NCBI GenBank assembly: GCA_020809705.1 | Contig: CP085832.1 | Span: 3,844,001-3,908,000 of the forward strand | Source: Calonectria ilicicola | Taxonomy: Eukaryota > Ascomycota > Sordariomycetes > Hypocreales > Nectriaceae | DNA: 64,000 bases | Reading direction: 5' to 3' | Part shown: one piece after another, positions 1-10,786 of the stretch | Position numbering within the stretch: the first letter of the stretch is position 1 | Layout of the letters: each line of letters opens with the position of its first letter | Notes under the pieces: model-generated | The model's database searches: none | Told to the model about the DNA's origin: nothing | The model's input: the letters and a program-made list of their open reading frames with translations, nothing else | Position numbers and translations under genes: made by a program

Positions 1-1982
1 ACAGGTTAACTTTGATCACGATTATAATAATGGAGGTGCACTGGACACCTTTCAGTACAATCAAGCCAATTGATTCCATACCCTTACATATTCATTTTCC
101 GGTCCGAGTGCACGTGATCAACATGTGAATTCTAGAAAATTTCCCTAAACGTTGGTGCCCCTTAAACCTAAAATGTCGCCTAGGTTTGTTTGACATGTGT
201 TTGTTTCCCATATCAAATGCCAATAGGTTGGAGATTCTGCCTTGGATAATATCCGACGATAGACCTAAATTACGAACGCATGATATCGATATCAAGTTCA
301 TTGGCTTTACCAAAGTAAAGCGTGTCGTATCGTATCGTATTGCTTTTGTGGGTATTCATGGATGTCAGTACCGGGTAGGACTCTTCACAGCGAGAATCAT
401 GGGTACCCACCCACAAGGCAATACGATATGAAAGCTTGTTTTTCATGATGTTGGTTGGTCGGTTGAGAGATGAATACGTAAATAAGTTCAAAAACATGTC
501 CATGCATCATTTTATGTGCATTGCATCTTCTCAGCTTATTGGGTATGATTGAGATGAGAACCGTGCAATTCACGTATGCATTGTAATAAACTTTGTGAGT
601 CACTATTTGCTTCAAGTGCAACTTCGCTTGAGTTGAACATTTCTGAATATTGAAAATCCCGCCTATGTTCAAATATTTGTGACAATTTGGAAGTTGGAGA
701 GATGGTTCGTCGAGTTACCCAGTGCGGCTTGATACTGGTAGTCTGCTGACCTTGGCATTTCAATTTTTGGATTTGTATAAGTTCATCATCCCTAACTGTA
801 CTTTTGGGCTGGGCTTACCCTAAAATGACCGAAAAGCTGAGCAAAACAGAAAGCAGGTATGATCCAATGAGATCTGTAGCGCAGCCATAGTTTGTCCTAT
901 AGACAATTGGATATCGTCATTCTTTCTAGAGTCTTCCAAGACCAGTTACCAGCCCCCAGTAAATTTATATTAGCCTATTTGTATGGTTGAGATTCAAGCT
1001 TAATAAGCTTAGAACCGTCAAATTTGTTATCATGTCTTTAGATGGCTATTTCCCAATGCCCCTGGTAAGAATTAGGGTCTTAGTTTAGTTATGAACTAGT
1101 TGATATTTTCGGTATCTACTTTTTTTGTATCTTTCTGGTCATCTTTTATCCAATGGGTGTCTCATTGCTCTTCATTTCATGTCAGTTAACCCACCTCCTC
1201 AATATTGTTGGATTAACAGACTGTGTTGTGTATTGCTATTCATGTTCTATTTCCCGAATTATGACGAGAAAACTCACAAAGAACGAGACACGGTTGGTTC
1301 ACTGAACCTTTCCTGCATTTAATTTTGAGGATATTGCTTGTGGAGAAAGGCGCGTGATCTGGTCTGAAGGGTCCGTCAAACACTACCAAATTCCTATTGG
1401 CTCTTCACAAGCTGAATCAGATCTGGCGATCTATAGCGATGGACTCTGAAATTTCTGTTCAAATTCGCGTACGAGGGCGCTCGAGTGCTTTTGAATACGA
1501 GAGGGATCATCCTCTGCGCAGGCACAGAACGAGATGGGTTACGAAAATTGCCTTATTTGGGCACGGACCATAGCACGCGCGGCGAGTTCCCGCTTCGCTT
1601 ACTCGCTGGTGCAAGGACACACGCGTAGCAGAGGTGCCGATTTACCCGATCATCTGCTAACTTGAGGAAAGTCGCAAAGGCGTGATTAATATCGTTTGCC
1701 ATTACAGAGAAGGATCCGACGCTGACCCAGAAAAAAAATACCAATTCGAGGCAAAATCACAGCCGGGTCCGTCCCGACAATTGTGACCCGCAGAACAGAT
1801 CGATCAAGCACGCCTTCGAGTTAGCGATTGATGCGATCATAGTGTAACATTCAAGAATCTATAAGATACTCAATCTGATAGCATGCCAAGAATTGTCCAT
1901 GTTGTACATTGCCCTATGTGGCTAGCATATGCTCATCTCCCGACGTGTTGGCAAAGAAGTGGTTCGTCGCCTTGTCCCGAAA
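1..1982. other. Intergenic, no gene seen
   Basis: This AT-rich stretch has only short overlapping reading frames, several of which start at TTG rather than ATG. None shows a recognisable domain or a convincing set of splice sites. The last few hundred bases must carry the promoter of the transporter gene that follows. A short CGTAT microsatellite lies near 325-340. Confidence 0.6.
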
Positions 1983-4154
1983 ATGAGCGAAAAAGACATC
2001 CACCCGAGCCAATCTGGGGCCCAAGATTTGGCTGGCCAGGATCTGAAGGCCCCGGCTGCCGCCAATGAGAAAGAAATCGAAACCATTGACACAACCGAAG
2101 AAAGAAATTTTGTCTGGAGACTGGATATTGGTCTTCTGACTATTGGGTTCTTGGGGTACATGTTTAAATACATTGACCAAAATAACATTGTACTATCCCG
2201 CCATGCCCTATGAGGGCTTCTTCGAACTAACCTCTTTCTTCACAGAGTAATGCATATGTCTCAGGCATGAAGGAAGACCTGTCGCTCTATGGAAATGAGT
2301 TGAACTACTTTACTACATATTTCAAGTGGGCTAAATATAGTTCCCCCACCAAGACAAATGTATGCTCACATTCCAACAGCATCGGTTACATTATAATGCT
2401 TTTCCCATCTTGCATCATTATTTCATATATTGGGCCCTCTAAATGGCTACCCACTTGCGAGGTATGTCAAAAGTCATCTCCTTGCAGAAGAAAATCCGGT
2501 AACATTGATATTAGTTGATGTGGGGAGTATTGACCTGCTGCCTGTCGTTGGCAAAAAATTCTCAACAAGTAATACCTAAGTGCTACTCCTCTGTTAAGTC
2601 GACCAATTGCTGATAAGTGTAAAAGGTATACAGTATTCGCTTTCTTATCGGATTTTGCGAAGGAACTGCTTGGCCTGCATACTTTACGATGATTAGGTAC
2701 TGTCAAAATTGTTTTATTCACCACTAGTTTAGAGATGAGTTCTAACGGATCAGTCAATGGTATATGCCGCATGAGATCGCTCTTCGAATGAGTATCTATA
2801 ACATCGCGCAGCCCACTGGCGCTATGTTGTCGGGAGCGATGCAAGGCGCAATCTCTTCCACCTTGGACGGTGCTCTGGGACGAGCTGGTTGGCGGTGGGC
2901 GTTCATTATCAATGTAAGTTCTAGGTCAAAGAAGGTACCAAGAATGCGAGCTGAATTTGACCAGGGAGTCTGTACGATTTTTATTGCGCTGGGTGCGTTT
3001 TTTATTCTGCCAGGATACGTATGTTTTCGAGTTGCTTTATTTATGGCGAGCTTGCTGACATATCCATTCATCAGCCGGAGCAACCAAACCCATTGTCCAA
3101 ATTTTATATGAAGCCAAGACATATCGGTAAGCAAATTTCCGAGTAACCAGCTTCTCATGTTATACAGTTATTGTGTCAGTCACTAACTACCTACTTGTTT
3201 GAAGAAATTGCAATGGTTCGTGCTCGTCGAGTCAGCCGGAAACCACAGATTGGCATAACTGCCAAAGATTTCATTCGCTGCTTCACCTTTTGGGAAGTGT
3301 GGGCTATTTCTAGTGAGTTATTTCGCCGAATATACCTTTGAAGACTTCATTTGTTTGATATTAACTATTACAGTTGCCTGGGCTTTTGGTGGCAATTTTA
3401 CACCTGCCAACTATTACAATCTCTGGCTCAAGTCTTTGAAGAACACAGATGGCACTAAAACATAGTAGGTGATTTTACTGGATTATATGCTTCAGTTTCT
3501 AACGAGACTAGTTCGACTGCTATGATAAACTATTTGCCTATTATTGGCCAGGCCGCCCAATTAGTTGCTGAGATACTTTTCAGTGGGTTCAGTGATTATT
3601 TTGGAAAATATTTGCCATTCTTATTACTGCATTCGGTAGGCTTCCTACTCTTTCATTCTTACCTTATTCTAATGTGACCCTTTAGACAATAAATATCACT
3701 TCTTTGGCTATTTTGATTGTCCGACCCAGCAACCGACACGCGTACATGGCAGGTTGGTACCTGAACTACATTGGAGGGTAAGTTTGGGCATCTCTTGGAG
3801 GTAATGTTGAGCAATTCTAACAATTCATACAGAGTGGCGACGATGATTATATGCGCTTGGGCTTCTGTTCACCTTCAGGGAGAACCCCAAGTTCGCACTG
3901 TCCTGTTCGCTGCGGGAACCGTTTTGACCTACATTCTGACTGCAACCATTCCCCTCGCAGCGTATCCCACTTCACAAGCACCTTACTGGCATATTGGAGC
4001 CAAATTATACATGGGATTTGCAGCGATGTCTGTTTTCATCTACATCGGTATTCATTTTGCATTTCGACGAGATCAGAAGCGAAAGAAGCAGCAAATCAGT
4101 GATGGAACTGAGACTGATTCTCAAAAGAATGCAGATAATTCTTCTTCGCCATAG
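1983..4154 (+). CDS. MFS anion:cation symporter, pantothenate/allantoate type
   Basis: A plasma-membrane major facilitator of the Dal5/Fen2/Liz1 family, which imports small organic anions such as pantothenate or allantoate. I assemble 13 exons giving 498 residues, the usual family length. Introns are 2190-2245, 2326-2379, 2462-2514, 2569-2625, 2697-2753, 2914-2964, 3019-3074, 3127-3204, 3313-3373, 3465-3511, 3636-3685 and 3778-3832; all have GT..AG ends and keep phase. Family landmarks are the first helix ending in a YIDQNN-type motif followed by NAYVSGMKEDL, the IGYIIMLIPS-like helix 2, and a charged hydrophilic C-terminal tail. An in-frame ATG at 1929 would add 18 residues; I prefer 1983 because the family usually begins a short distance before the acidic N-tail. 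The substrate cannot be told from sequence. Confidence 0.88.
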
Positions 4155-4511
4155 ATGTAATTGTGCCTTTACAATGGCTCAAATTGTTTCTTTTTTAAAA
4201 ACTAAGTGAGGCGCAAATGTGCTCAAGAGGATGTATTTTCGAGGTTGTGCTTCGCAGTCACAACTTTTGATGGTGGTAGCGTTGATAGATCGAAATAAAA
4301 TACAATAGTCGATTACAGTATCTGTTTATACAAGTATCTTGAGCTCTGATGCGAAGTAGGTCATCTAAAAAGGAAATTTCCAGCTCTCAAATTATAAATA
4401 ATACCCACCGGCGCTTATGTCATTAACTAAATCAACAAATGGTAGCCTCCAGATCTCTTCCCTTAAGATAATTCCTCAAAATTTGTCAAATTCCAGGACT
4501 TGTTGGCAACA
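4155..4511. other. Intergenic, convergent 3' ends
   Basis: AT-rich 3' flanking sequence lies between two genes that point at each other. It presumably holds both polyadenylation regions. I see no gene in it. Confidence 0.5.
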
Positions 4512-5204
4512 TTAATCCCTTATAACTACTGTTTCTTTGACGAAGAGTCCTTCAACTGCAACCTTGACCAAGAATCTCGCTGCAGTAGAAACACTCACGC
4601 TATCAGCCATACCCATTCCAGCGCCGTTACCATCCAGAGTTCGCGCTTCAGCCTTAGCGCCGGTCGACTTTTGCTTCGGATCATCAAATTCTAGCCTTAC
4701 AGGCCTCACCAGAGTCCAATCCATCTTTGTCGACCGAATCTCCTTGTCTAGGATGTTGTGGTCCTCGAGGGCGTACTTGATGTTGGTCCACCCCATGAAC
4801 CCCTTGGAAAGCAACGGTAGGTTGGCCCACGAATCTCCAGCACCTGCTGTTGACATGACAACAATGCGGCGAATGTTTGCTTTCTCCAGAACCTCGCAAA
4901 CATTGGCGCAAGAGTCCGCTAGGAAGCGCGGTGGTGAAACCTGAGGCGCAAAAGGGCTGTCAGATTTGCGCACTGTGTTCAATGTAAAGATGGCCGCAGA
5001 AGGTGTGAGAGAAGGCGTCGCGGAGAGGGCCGTTTCAATGTCCGACTTTGATAGTGGCGAGCCAGTGACAATGGTGAGGCCAGGGCGAGGAGCGAGGTTG
5101 CCAGGGGTGCGGACGAGAGCTACGGCTGTATGGCCTTGAGAGAGCAATTCAGAGACGACATGTTTGCCGGTCCGGCCAGTGGCTCCGAGGAGGAGAAAAT
5201 GCAT
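4512..5204 (-). CDS. NmrA-like NAD(P)-binding protein
   Basis: Intronless, 230 residues. The protein opens with a beta strand and the Rossmann dinucleotide motif GATGRTG at residues 7-13, followed by a helix and an arginine (VRTP) at the end of the second strand, where atypical short-chain dehydrogenases bind the NADP phosphate. The rest fits the NAD(P)H-binding/NmrA-like family, which contains reductases and redox sensors; the classic catalytic YxxxK is not obvious. A MSTAG motif follows the fourth strand. It is divergent from a glutathione S-transferase gene with 745 bp between start codons, so a shared stress or detoxification role is plausible but is inference. Confidence 0.82.
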   Translation of the reverse strand: MHFLLLGATGRTGKHVVSELLSQGHTAVALVRTPGNLAPRPGLTIVTGSPLSKSDIETALSATPSLTPSAAIFTLNTVRKSDSPFAPQVSPPRFLADSCANVCEVLEKANIRRIVVMSTAGAGDSWANLPLLSKGFMGWTNIKYALEDHNILDKEIRSTKMDWTLVRPVRLEFDDPKQKSTGAKAEARTLDGNGAGMGMADSVSVSTAARFLVKVAVEGLFVKETVVIRD

Positions 5205-5949
5205 TGTATAAGATAATGGGAGATGGGTGAGTTTGAGTATTTGTTTGTCTGAGCTTGAGCTTGAAGCGATGAAGAAAGCTTCTTTACAAAAAAGCGAGGG
5301 GAGCGGGTGTATTTAACCGACACGAAGGGCCTTCTATTGAGCTGGCCAGCGACCAGAATTGCTTATATTGGTCCCAGTATCAAGGCCTTGTTTACCCTGT
5401 GGGGCTGCAATTGGTTGGGTCTTGAGGCTGATCCAAGTCTCAGCCTCCAAATGCTGATTGGCTGGTTCGGACCGCATACTGCAAGCGGGGGGCCACGCGC
5501 TCGGTGCTTACGCCGAAAGGACTTCGCGGCAATGAAATCCTTCTTGTCATGGCTGCCCTCGCTCGCCCTCGCGCTTAAAAATGTGCGCGAGCCTGCGACC
5601 GGTCGTATCGGACTCCTCACAACAATAATCAGGAGGCGGAAGGCGGAGCTAAGCAGCTCAAATTGTCGGACGCCACATCAAGGAGCAGGCGTCGGCGCTA
5701 GCTCGATTGGGCGGTGGGACCGAACCAGCCAATTATATCCCTTGTTGTAAGAGTGGGCCACATCCCTCCAATTGTAGGTCCTTTTTGAGGCCCGATAGCA
5801 TCGTGTCTTAGCCGAGTCGACTCGTACGTATATAATGGGTGACTGGTTCAATTTCTCTCTAAATCTTCACAACAGTTCTTCACTTGCACATGTTAAAGCT
5901 CGCCACCAATAGTTCTCGATTCATCTCAAAACTACTGCACCGCTCCAAA
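5205..5949. promoter_or_regulatory. Shared divergent promoter region
   Basis: The region separates the start codons of the NmrA-like gene (left) and the GST gene (right). A TATA-like TATATAAT at 5829-5836 lies about 115 bp before the GST start. A reverse-strand TATA-like run (TTAAATAC) near 5305-5315 could serve the left gene. No gene is seen inside; the reading frames here are low complexity and start at odd positions. Confidence 0.45.
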
Positions 5950-6717
5950 ATGCCAGCTTTCACTCTCTATGGCACTCGCGGCTCCACCAACACGGACCGT
6001 GTCCGCCTGACTCTCGCCGAAGCTGGCTTCACGGATTACGAATTCGTGCCTGTCAACCTTCAAAAAGGAGAGCAAAAAGTAAGTAACCCTTCGTTTTCGA
6101 AAAGTCGGCGTAGCTTGTCCTCCTCCCACTCGAGGAAATTATAAAATTGCTGATTACTGACACACCGCTACATCCAGTCCGAAGAACATTTGAAACGCCA
6201 TCCTTGGGGCAAGATACCCGTCGTCACTTTCCCAGACGGCTTCACGCTCTATGAAAGTCGTGCAATCTGCAAATACCTTGCGAGAAAATACTCGTTCCCG
6301 CTTCTACCTCCAGATTCCGACGCTGAAGCTACAGCGCTGTTTGACCAGGCGCAATCGTCAGAAACCCTCTACTTTGCCGAACCTGCAGGCAGAATCGCAT
6401 TTGAGAAATTCGTCAAAAAGTTTATGGGTATGCCTCCCGATGAGGCCGTAGTCTCTGGAGCACTGCAATCGGTCGAGATGTTTTTCGACGTGGCAGAACG
6501 TCTCTTGCAACACAATGATTACATGGCCGGAAAGGACTTCACTCTGGTGGATATATACTACGTTCCGGTGATTCAGAGACTTTTTGCTTGTGGGTATGCC
6601 GACGTTGTTCTGAACCGAAAAGCAGTCAGTTCTTGGTGGAATCGCTGCATCAATAGGCCAGCCATACAGTCACTTTTAGCCGCCGACAAGGAGGCTACGG
6701 CTGCTACACGCAAATAA
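5950..6717 (+). CDS. Glutathione S-transferase
   Basis: Two exons with an intron at 6079-6177 give 222 residues, the normal GST length. Residues 1-80 form the thioredoxin-like glutathione-binding domain: the N-terminal strand LYGTRGSTN, the cis-proline region GKIPVVTF and the YESRAI motif whose Glu-Ser contacts the gamma-glutamyl group. The remainder is the alpha-helical substrate domain, with the conserved GKDFTLVDIYY helix start. Features fit the phi-like/GTT fungal group, which conjugates glutathione to electrophiles in the cytosol. An upstream in-frame ATG at 5890 would add 20 residues with no similarity to GSTs, so 5950 is preferred. Confidence 0.92.
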
Positions 6718-7021
6718 GGTAACAAATTAATTGATAGAAATAGACTTAGAGGAGAAGAAAAAAGTTTTCTTGGCGATCATAAACCCATGAACCATATTCA
6801 TATTCTACTCTAATATATAAATTATATCCTACAACTGGGTGATTGCCAGGGTATCTGATCATAGCCCAAGATACTGCATATGTAAGAAACGTCCAGCATA
6901 CGTCATTGAAAGACTTGGATTTGGTTATTTGTATAAAAAAACAAGAACAAGGATTATATCCGTCGCTTAGAAAGATTGCGCCACTGCAATAAATATCTTA
7001 GTATACTTGGGATATCATCCT
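6718..7021. other. Convergent 3' intergenic
   Basis: AT-rich sequence with several AATATA/TATAAA-type polyadenylation-like runs lies between the converging GST and regulator genes. Nothing else is seen. Confidence 0.4.
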
Positions 7022-8381
7022 TTAACCACTTCTAGTACCATGGTGGATTCGATAAGACTTTGCTCTTTCATCAATACTGCTTGCAATTTTCTTCAGTCTA
7101 TCGTTCTCGTTTTGCAGCTTGGCATCGAGATCTGACGACGACTCTAGTGCTCCCAAGAGAACGATTCTCAATATCTGATGGAAGGCGCGCAGGAAAGATA
7201 CCGAAAGAAGCTCAGGACCAGAAGATCTCGTTTCGTTCTGAATTATTCCAAGATTAGTGAGCCACGAAGCTAACGATTCCAGCAGATACGCCTTCTCAGA
7301 CAATAGTCTGAAACCGTTTTCTGCCGATTCGACAAGCGACACTTTGCCAAGAAAGTCAAGCGTCGATGTAGCGATCCTTGTAAGCTCTGTACGCATGTCG
7401 GGAGCGATTTTGCGAAGACTGAGAGATTCCACAGTTTGTGGATGTGACGGCATCGAATCCACAGACGCCGACGTCCCGCTTGTATCGGCTGTTGCTGGAG
7501 TATCCGCGAACTTGCATGGCGCAGCGAAGAGCTTGATGATGAAGACATCTAGCAAAGGTAGTCTTTTATGATGGGCTTGAACTAATTTATTTGGAGTAAT
7601 AAAAGTTGGCCTTGCTCGATGCTCGTGCATGATACTGAGTCCTTGAAAGATGTGCTGGGCCATGGCAGTATAGTTCCCCCGCACCTGCTCAATGCTGATG
7701 AAGATTTGGCAGCAAAGCAATGCTGATTTCAACTCGTTGGAGCCTGGAGACGACAAGTTGGACGCGAGACCCCCTAAAGCCATACAGTATTGTTGGAGGC
7801 CATAGTCGTAGCTACGACTGGGGCTTTGCCATATAACTGACACTGCAACGTCTCCAGACCTCTCAAGATGTTCCCGAAGAGCTTTGAGAGACGAGACTGC
7901 GTGTCTTATCGGCGGATCTGTTAAGCTGGCCTGGAGAACTTGCCTAGCTTCTTCATCACAGCCCAACCTTACATCGAACAAGGTCTTGGTTGAGAAGTAG
8001 CGACTGAGGAGATCGATGTCATGAGGGGCGATTTCGGTCAAAGTGGGTCGGATACGCTGTAAGCCAACGTTCAACTTGATACCACTAGTATGGGCGTTAT
8101 TGACTGGTTGAGTAGTAACGAATCTAAAAGGAGACTCGTAGCCATCACAAGTACGACCAGTGCTGACACATTTTTGGCAAAATGGCTTGTTCTCATCGCA
8201 TTTTACTTTTCTTATTCTATTGACAAGTGAGCACACACTGCAAACCGAAACTCGCATAAACCCTTAATATTGGGCGTAGACTAGCAATGGGATTCGAGAC
8301 TGACCTGCAGGTTGCACAGCCAGTCTTCACCTTGGGTTTACTTTTGATGTTTCGTTTGCGAGCGACGAGACTTCCGGTCAT
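7022..8381 (-). CDS. Zn2Cys6 transcription factor
   Basis: Two exons (intron 8217-8304) encode 423 residues. The splice restores a canonical binuclear zinc cluster: cysteines at residues 22, 25, 32, 39, 42 and 49 (C-x2-C-x6-C-x6-C-x2-C-x6-C), with the basic RIRKVKC loop that contacts DNA. The remainder lacks an obvious fungal_trans catalogue motif but resembles the helical DUF3468-type effector region of this class. The predicted start at 8381 is chosen because the residues before the finger are basic and the longer ATG start at 8477 adds a hydrophobic, cysteine-containing segment unlikely in a regulator. A downstream heptad-like stretch near the C-terminus (KLQNENDRLKKI) could be a short coiled coil. 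Targets are unknown. Confidence 0.85.
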
Positions 8382-8823
8382 GGTTGGGTCGCAGGTCGAA
8401 CATGCGCGCTTGTCGAGCAACACCTCGCAGGCAAGAAAGATATTCGTAGCAAGTAAGATATACGAGCGAACGATCAAATGATGCGATTTGATTCATTGTC
8501 AAGACCCAGAGGCAGTCGAGTCAGCGTCGCATTCGCTTAAGTGTTAACTTAGGTATAACCTAGTCCATTGCGGGCGGTCACAGATGGCAGAAATCGACCC
8601 ACTTGATGACTGAAGAAGGATCGTCTGTCAGAATGAGGATGCTCATTACATGAAATGGGATGCATCTCGAGAAAAAACAACAAAAAAAGAATTATTTCAT
8701 TGGCTGTTTTGCCCATTCTGAGCACAGAGGGCTGCAGGGTTGGATATGCATCAATGTTCATCAGTGGCATGGAAGCTGTGACTTGCGCGCGTAAAACACT
8801 TGGCAAGGTTCAATGCACGACAC
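8382..8823. other. Intergenic with regulator promoter and repeat remnant
   Basis: The region contains the promoter of the Zn2Cys6 gene and the 3' flank of the WD40 ORF. At 8707-8731 there is a 25 bp sequence that recurs with one mismatch at 12806-12830, on the other side of the WD40/CHAT block. Confidence 0.5.
8707..8731 (+). repeat. 25 bp direct repeat, left copy
   Basis: The core GCCCATTCTGAGCACAGAGG matches 12806-12830 in the same orientation with a single G/A difference. The similarity stops sharply on both sides. It flanks the 4 kb WD40/CHAT block and could be a relic of a mobile element or of a duplication. Confidence 0.55.
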
Positions 8824-10776
8824 CTAATTCAGATCCAGCCTATTATCAAATCTCATGATTATAACCCGACCTGACATACTTCCAATCGCAATGGTAGATT
8901 CGTATATTGCCCAACATAGAGGGTGAACTGTCACAGGAAGCCAAAGAAGCTTCTTTCCCTTCCACGTAACCCATTGAGTGTCATCGCTTATTGCAAAGCC
9001 CAGGTTATTGTGACTTGTTTCGGCCATATGAGGCTTCTCATCAATTGAAGTTGTCACATCAATTGATAAAGAGCCAACATCGGATAGGATCTTTGACCCG
9101 GTTGGATCAAATGCTATATCGCAGGTTCCGATGCGAAATATTTGGTTAGTTTGCAGGCATTTGCCATCTTGCGTGGACCACACCTGGACAGTGTCATCAA
9201 CAGAGGTAAATGCGAACATCAATGTAGTAGGTGAAAATGCAAACGATTTCACCTCCTTGTCGCATTTGATTACCTGCACACAGCTTCCGTCGCCAACGCG
9301 CCATAACCTTATTGTTTCGTCATTAGAACCGGAAGCAAGTAACTCCGCAGTTGGTGAAAACACCACGAATTCCACCCCACCATCATGCCCCGTACACTTG
9401 TGCATGCATTCCCCATCATTGTAGTTCCAGATTCGCAGCGTTGCATCAATTGTACCTGATGCAACAAACCTAGAATCTGGCGAGATCGCGCAGGAAGATA
9501 TCTTTGAATCGTGGCCTATAAGTTCCCGGTTCCACTGTTCATTGAGCCCCTGCAGCTTTACAGTACCATCGTCGGTCCCAAGAACTAGAGCGTTTGAGTT
9601 TCGGGAAAATGAGATACTGGATATTTCTTCATTATAATGACAAATAAACTTGCCATCATCCAGTCTCCACAAATGAATTGTGCCGTAAAATCTTAGTATT
9701 GAATATAGAAATTGCGAGTCAGGCGAGAATTTGAGCTGCTCAACGAAATCCCTATCGTTTGGAACACGGAGCTTGTGGATGCACTCTCCATCAATCGCAT
9801 TCCATATTTGGATCAGATCAGGCTCAGAAAAAGATGCGAAACGCGTGCCATCTGGAGAAGCAGTGATAAGATGAATCCTCGTATCATCGTTGGGGAGCTT
9901 GGGCACCTTTGGGATATTGTTCATAGACCATATCCGAGCTGTTGCATCCGAAGAAGCTGATGCTATGTATTGCGAGTCTAGTGAGAATGCCACTGCATTC
10001 ACCTCGTGAACATGGCCTTTCAGACTGTGTTCATAACTTTCACTCTCGACGGGCCATATTTGAATTGAGAAATCTGAGCAAGCGGTTCCGATTAACCTTG
10101 AGTCAGCGGAAATGGATATTGAAGTCCAAAAGGTTCCGCATTCAATTGTTTTGAAACAGAAGCCACCGGTAAGATCCCATAACTTTATTGAACCATCACT
10201 GGAGCTTGATGCGAGGTACTCAAAATTTGGCGCATAGGCAACTAAGAGTACGCTGGCTTGATGTCCACTAAACCTTTTGACACAGTTGCCATCAGAGATG
10301 CTCCATATACGAGTGAGTTCATCTTCGGAGCCACTGGCAATAGACAGGGAGTCAGGAGAAAATGCCACACAGTAAGCCTCACCCCAAAGCCCCTTCAGTT
10401 CGTGTAAATACTTCCGCGTTGCAATTGACCATACAAATATGGTACCATTAGTGCAACTGAAGGCAATAAGCTTAGAGTTAGGTGAAATAGCCACTTCGTA
10501 GACACGGCTATGATGCCCTTTCAATGATCGTAAGCATCGGCCATTCTCAGTAGACCACAGCATTACTGTCTTATCCAAAGATCCAGAAACCAAAAGACTC
10601 CCATCAGCAGAAAGGTCAATTGAATTCACAACATCTTTATGGCCTAGAAATTTGAAAATGCATTTCCCATCCGTGGTACGCCACAGTCGAATAGTTCTAT
10701 CATCTGAAGCGGATGCGATGAGGGTTGTATTTGAAGAGAAGTGCACAGAAGTGACTGGCCCTTCGTGACCTTCCAA
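8824..10776 (-). pseudogene. WD40 repeat region of a NACHT-WD40 (NWD) STAND protein, 5'-truncated
   Basis: An uninterrupted 650-codon frame containing about 13 clear WD40 repeats plus a degenerate last one, enough for two seven-bladed propellers. Repeats run roughly every 42 residues, each ending in a WR/WS/WN-type dipeptide preceded by GH..V..V and D. The C-terminal tail (WVTWKGKKLLWLPV, then STIAIGSMSGRVIIMRF) is the characteristic end of fungal NACHT-WD40 proteins. The first codon of the frame is TTG, not ATG; reading further upstream there is no ATG before an in-frame TGA at 10822-10824, and the first internal Met is about 70 residues in. The NACHT and effector domains normally found before the repeats are absent. 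It is either a decapitated NLR fragment or has an unseen 5' exon. Without that exon I call it a truncated gene. Confidence 0.75.
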
Positions 10777-10786
10777 TACTGATGTT
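10777..10786. other. Head-to-head breakpoint
   Basis: Ten bases separate the first WD40 codon (minus strand) from the ATG of the CHAT gene (plus strand), too little for two ordinary fungal promoters and 5' leaders. In-frame extensions overlap each other, with a stop at 10766 for the CHAT frame and at 10822 for the WD40 frame. Confidence 0.6.

Noticed and set aside
1125..1322. 65-codon plus-strand frame
   Set aside because: Biased toward cysteine and aromatic residues by AT-rich DNA; no signal peptide pattern or conserved spacing, and no neighbouring exon.
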